The notes beneath the pieces are model-generated. The model did not search any database. It was not told the origin of the DNA and saw only the letters and a list, made by a program, of their open reading frames with translations. From positions 868,001 through 932,000 of the forward strand of contig NZ_CP107799.1 in assembly GCF_041431135.1 (NCBI RefSeq): 64,000 nucleotides of DNA. The letters are read 5' to 3'. This stretch comes from Streptomyces sp. NBC_00554. Lineage in GTDB: Bacteria; Actinomycetota; Actinomycetes; Streptomycetales; Streptomycetaceae. Each line of letters starts with the position of its first letter. Within the stretch, counting starts at the first letter, position 1. Positions 60,700 through 64,000 of the stretch are shown in pieces. The position numbers were made by a program, and so were the translations under genes.

Positions 60700-60762
60700 C
60701 TGATGAATCCATCAGTTCCTTTGCGGCAAGCTATTGACGATCGAAGAATCAAAGTTGATGAT
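60700..60762. promoter_or_regulatory. Operator palindrome and promoter of the aromatic operon
   Basis: CTGATG (60700-60705) and CATCAG (60710-60715) form a palindrome with a 4-base centre. TTGACG (60734-60739) and GATGAT (60757-60762), 17 bases apart, are a possible promoter for the dioxygenase gene. This stretch is unusually A+T rich. Confidence 0.5.
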
Positions 60763-60796
60763 TTCCTCATTACGGCAATGTTGCTTGGAGGACACC

Positions 60797-61951
60797 ATGT
60801 CCGAAACCCGCGTCAACGCGGTCGGCGTCACGGACGTCAGGACGGCCCACCAGGACCTCCACAGCGCGCAGGGTGCCCTGCGCGGAGAGCATCCAGGACG
60901 TTCGCGGAATCCAGTGATCAAGGTGGCCGACCTGGCCTGGCTGGAGTTCGAGAAGCCCGACCTGGACCGCGCCGAGGTCTTCGGGCGGGACTTCGGGTTC
61001 GCGATCGCCGCCCGGACCGAGTCCGAGCTGTGGCTGCGCGGCAGCTTCGCCGGCTCACCGTGCATGGTGATCCGCAAGGGGCGCGCTAGCCGCTTCATCG
61101 GCCCCGTGTTCCGCGCGGCCGAGCGGGCCGACCTGGACCGGCTCGCCCGGGCGACGGGGACGGACGTACGCGACGCGGACGTCCCGGGCGGCGGCCGTGC
61201 CGTGAACCTGCTCGACCCCTCGGGCTTCCCCGTACGCGTCGTGCACTGTGGCGAGGAACTGCCTGCGCTGCCCGAACAGCGGCCGCTGCTGCTCAATTTC
61301 GGCACCGATCACCGTCGCAGGAATGCCACGCAGCGCCCGCCGCGTGAACCGTCCCGTATCCAGCGCCTGGGGCATGTGGTGCTGGAGACGCGGGTGTTCG
61401 CCCGGGCCCTGGACTGGTATCTGGACACGCTGGGCATGATCGTGTCCGACTTCCTGTTCCTGGACGGGCAGCGTGACCGTGGTCCGACCATGGCGTTCGT
61501 CCGCTGCGACCGGGGCGGTGCGGAGGTCGACCATCACACGCTGGCCATGCATCTGGGGCCGGGCAACGGCTATGTGCACTCCGCCTACCAGGTCACCGAC
61601 CTGGACTCGCTCGCCACCGGCGGCGAGTACCTGAACGAACGTGGCTACAAGCGCAGTTGGGGCATCGGGCGGCACATCCAGGGCAGCCAGCTCTTCGACT
61701 ACTGGCGCGACCCCGACCGCTTCATGCTGGAGCACTTCGCCGACGGCGACCTGTTCTCCTGCGACCTGGAGCCCGGCTGGGCACCCATGTCGACCAGCGG
61801 CCTCGCCCAGTGGGGCCCGCCGGCCACCCGCGACTTCCTCGGCGCCAGTCCCTCCCCCGCCCGGGTCCGCGATGTCATCCAGGCCCTGCGCGGCGACAAC
61901 GAAATGGACCCGGCGCGCCTCCTTGGCCTGCTCAAGGCCGCGAACTCCTGA
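60797..61951 (+). CDS. Type I extradiol dioxygenase (VOC fold)
   Basis: A 384-residue two-domain VOC enzyme of the 2,3-dihydroxybiphenyl/catechol dioxygenase type. In the C-terminal half the iron ligands are His193 ('RLGHVVLE'), His261 ('YVHSAYQV') and Glu312 ('FMLEHFADGD'). It would cleave a catechol next to the two hydroxyls (meta cleavage). GGAGGAC precedes the ATG. It begins an operon with the fumarylacetoacetase-like and monooxygenase genes. Confidence 0.93.
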   Translation: MSETRVNAVGVTDVRTAHQDLHSAQGALRGEHPGRSRNPVIKVADLAWLEFEKPDLDRAEVFGRDFGFAIAARTESELWLRGSFAGSPCMVIRKGRASRFIGPVFRAAERADLDRLARATGTDVRDADVPGGGRAVNLLDPSGFPVRVVHCGEELPALPEQRPLLLNFGTDHRRRNATQRPPREPSRIQRLGHVVLETRVFARALDWYLDTLGMIVSDFLFLDGQRDRGPTMAFVRCDRGGAEVDHHTLAMHLGPGNGYVHSAYQVTDLDSLATGGEYLNERGYKRSWGIGRHIQGSQLFDYWRDPDRFMLEHFADGDLFSCDLEPGWAPMSTSGLAQWGPPATRDFLGASPSPARVRDVIQALRGDNEMDPARLLGLLKAANS

Positions 61952-61980
61952 ACCCCCGACTCCCCTATGAAGGCACTGAT

Positions 61981-62919
61981 ATGAGCACCAACGTCCTGCG
62001 TACCGCCGATGGCTGGTGGGTGGTGCGCGACGCGCGCGCTGTCCGTATCGACACCAAGGCCGTCACCACCGCCGAGCTGCTGGCCGACCGCGACGCCGTC
62101 CGGGAGACCGCCCTCTCTGGCGAGACGGGCACACCCGTGGCCGACCTGGTGGCACTCTCCCCGGTCACCACCCCTTGCCGGGTGGTCGCCCAGATGGTCA
62201 ACTACCGCAGCCACGCCCGCGATTCGGGCTTCACCGGCGACATCCCGCCCGCCTTCTTCCGCAAGGCGTCCGGATCGGTGAGCGGCCCGGACGAGGCGAT
62301 CGTCCGGCCGTCGCATGTGAAGTTCCTCGACTACGAGGCCGAGTTGGGCTTGGTGATGGGCGCGCCGCTGCCTGTGGGCACCGTGGTCGAGGAGCGGGAC
62401 CTGCCCTCGTACGTCGCCGGGCTCGTGATCACCAATGACGTCAGCGCCCGGGACGTACAGCTCACCAAGACGCAGTTCTACGAGAGCAAGTCGTACCCCA
62501 CCTTCACGCCGACCGGGCCCTACCTGGCGCTGCTTGAGCCGGAGGACTTCGCCCATCTCCTGGATCTGCGGCTGAAGTTGAACGTCAACGGGGATCTGCG
62601 TCAGGACCGCACCCTCGCCGACATGATCGTCCGACCGGCGCAGGCACTGACCCTGCTTGCCCGGTTCCAGACCCTCGATCCCGGCGATCTGCTGCTGACC
62701 GGCACCCCCGGCGGCACGGCGCTGAAGGCTCCGCCCAAGCCGGTCGAGAAGCTCGGGGCGCTGCTGCCGCCCGCGCTGAAGTGGAAGGCGTTCTTCAAGA
62801 CCCAGGCCAAGAACCCGCACTACCTGCACCACGGAGACCAGGTGACCGTGACCATCGCCACCGGGGACGGGCGCATCGACCTCGGCGAGCAGCGCACCCC
62901 CGTGACCGACGCCGACTGA
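61981..62919 (+). CDS. Fumarylacetoacetate hydrolase-family protein
   Basis: A 312-residue FAH-fold protein. The metal-binding glutamates are in 'KFLDYEAELGLVMG' (about residues 115-128), and the 'VAGLVITNDVSARDVQ' and 'LLTGTPGGTALKAPP' signatures are clear. It would hydrolyse the ring-cleavage product, as with 2-hydroxymuconate-type or acylpyruvate substrates. It starts 29 bp after the dioxygenase stop. Confidence 0.92.
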   Translation: MSTNVLRTADGWWVVRDARAVRIDTKAVTTAELLADRDAVRETALSGETGTPVADLVALSPVTTPCRVVAQMVNYRSHARDSGFTGDIPPAFFRKASGSVSGPDEAIVRPSHVKFLDYEAELGLVMGAPLPVGTVVEERDLPSYVAGLVITNDVSARDVQLTKTQFYESKSYPTFTPTGPYLALLEPEDFAHLLDLRLKLNVNGDLRQDRTLADMIVRPAQALTLLARFQTLDPGDLLLTGTPGGTALKAPPKPVEKLGALLPPALKWKAFFKTQAKNPHYLHHGDQVTVTIATGDGRIDLGEQRTPVTDAD

Positions 62920-62943
62920 GACCCGACCCGAATCGAGCCGCAC

Positions 62944-64000
62944 ATGACCGTCGAGCACAACTCGGCAGAGGTACCCGTGGTGATAGTCGGAGCCGGGCCC
63001 GTGGGTGTGACCGCCGCCCTCCTGCTCGCCCGGCGTGGAATCCGTACCGTCGTCCTCGAACGCCACCGGGAGGTCTACCCCCTGCCGCGTGCCGTCGCCA
63101 CCGACGACGAGGTGCGCCGCATTCTCCAAGCGGCAGGGGTCCAGGCGGAGTTCGCCGCCATCGCCCGCCCCGCGCGGGGGTTGCGGCTGCTGGACGCAGG
63201 GCACCGGGTGATGGCCGAGTTCCCGCGCGCCGCGCAGGGGGCACACGGCTTCCCGCAGACCAGCATGTTCGACCAGCCGGAGTTGGAGCGCGTGCTGCGC
63301 GACGCCTTGGCCCGCGCCCCGGAGTGCGAACTGCGCGGCGGGGTGGAGGTCGTCGGCGTCGAACAGGACGGCGACGACCCGGTCCGTGTGACCTACCGGG
63401 ACGACGAGGGCGAACATCTGCTGCGGGCGGACGCCGTCCTCGGCTGCGACGGCGCGGGCGGCCTCACCCGCGACGCCATCGGCGCCGCCTGGGAGGACCT
63501 GCACTTCGAAGAACGCTGGACCGTCATCGACGTGCGCACCAGCCTCCCGGTGCGCTGCTGGGAAGGCGTCGACCAGATCTGTGACGCCGAGCGTCCGGCC
63601 ACGTTCATGCGCATCGGCGAGGACCGCTACCGCTGGGAGTTCCGGCTGCGGGACGACTCGGAACTGGATCACGAGCGGCTGCGGGAGCTGCTCGCCCCAT
63701 GGGTGGACCTCGCGCACGGCGCCGACTTCGAGCTGTTGCGGCAGGCGCAGTACACCTTCCGGGCGCGTATCGCCGACCGCTGGCGCCGAGGTCGCGTCTT
63801 CCTCCTCGGCGACGCGGCCCACCTCACCCCGCCCTTCGTCGGACAGGGGCTGTGCGCGGGCCTGCGCGACGCCTACAACCTGACCTGGAAACTGGCCCGG
63901 GTCCTGCAACAGGGCGCCGACGAGCGGCTGTTGGACACGTACGAGAGTGAACGCAAGCCCCACGCCCGGCATGTGATCCGCCTCGCGGTCGCCATGGGCT
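62944..64000 (+). CDS. FAD-dependent aromatic monooxygenase, MhpA-like (3' end outside window)
   Basis: The first 352 codons of a class A flavoprotein hydroxylase. The FAD motif is 'VVIVGAGPVGVTAALLLARRG' (about 12-32), the DG motif is 'VLGCDGAGGLTRDAIG' (about 165) and the GD motif 'RVFLLGDAAHLTPPFVGQGLCAGLRDAYNLTWKLARVL'. It would hydroxylate a phenolic acid such as 3-(3-hydroxyphenyl)propionate to a catechol for the dioxygenase. The gene begins 25 bp after the hydrolase stop and runs past 64000, still open. Confidence 0.92.
   Translation, partial: MTVEHNSAEVPVVIVGAGPVGVTAALLLARRGIRTVVLERHREVYPLPRAVATDDEVRRILQAAGVQAEFAAIARPARGLRLLDAGHRVMAEFPRAAQGAHGFPQTSMFDQPELERVLRDALARAPECELRGGVEVVGVEQDGDDPVRVTYRDDEGEHLLRADAVLGCDGAGGLTRDAIGAAWEDLHFEERWTVIDVRTSLPVRCWEGVDQICDAERPATFMRIGEDRYRWEFRLRDDSELDHERLRELLAPWVDLAHGADFELLRQAQYTFRARIADRWRRGRVFLLGDAAHLTPPFVGQGLCAGLRDAYNLTWKLARVLQQGADERLLDTYESERKPHARHVIRLAVAMG

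Noticed and set aside
1..64000. CRISPR arrays, tRNA or rRNA genes, transposases, prophage genes
   Set aside because: No regularly spaced identical repeats, no cloverleaf or rRNA signatures and no recombinase, capsid or transposase proteins were recognised on either strand.

Overview
The window is high-GC actinobacterial chromosomal DNA, almost certainly Streptomyces. Supporting signs are strong GC bias at third codon positions, many GTG starts, ATGA/GTGA translational coupling, twin-arginine and lipoprotein signals, a DmdR-type iron box, an ECF41/SigJ sigma factor, GAF/ANTAR proteins and a SpoIIE-type phosphatase. I see no rRNA, tRNA, CRISPR array, prophage or transposase gene. The window ends inside a monooxygenase gene.

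Layout. 1-20 kb is mixed metabolism with many local repressors: a copper amine oxidase/permease/TetR set, a quinone reductase divergent from a CGNR regulator over twin operators, a FUSC-like membrane protein, a TAT-secreted lactonase, an iron-box DUF2470 gene, a CYP102B-like stand-alone P450 with its TetR, a Cys-cluster pentapeptide protein, a dienoyl-CoA-reductase-like SDR, SigJ, an enoyl-CoA hydratase and a peptidase-like hydrolase. 20-35.6 kb is a complete L-rhamnose utilisation locus. Leftward it holds ABC importer genes, mutarotase, a secreted BNR-4 propeller protein and a LacI regulator; rightward it holds isomerase, aldolase/dehydrogenase and kinase. Next comes lutABC, which would turn the lactate made from rhamnose into pyruvate. 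LacI-type operators sit just downstream of both divergent promoters, and lutA has its own LutR-like operator. 35.6-40.2 kb is an osmoprotectant-type ABC system whose ATPase gene is broken by a short GC palindromic repeat. 40.3-42.4 kb is a MacB/FtsX-like exporter.

42.8-56 kb looks like a stress-response island: STAS protein, three ANTAR proteins (two with GAF), acetyltransferase, CsbD and PRC-barrel genes (one CsbD copy and one PRC copy damaged), tiny membrane proteins, three DUF5994 paralogues (two sharing a structured conserved leader), a fatty-acyl desaturase, a lipoprotein, a second lactonase and a SpoIIE phosphatase with an anti-sigma-like kinase domain. 56-64 kb holds an MFS drug exporter with divergent TetR, a DUF2993 protein between two paralogous TetR genes, and a TetR-controlled meta-cleavage aromatic pathway (extradiol dioxygenase, fumarylacetoacetase-like hydrolase, FAD monooxygenase).
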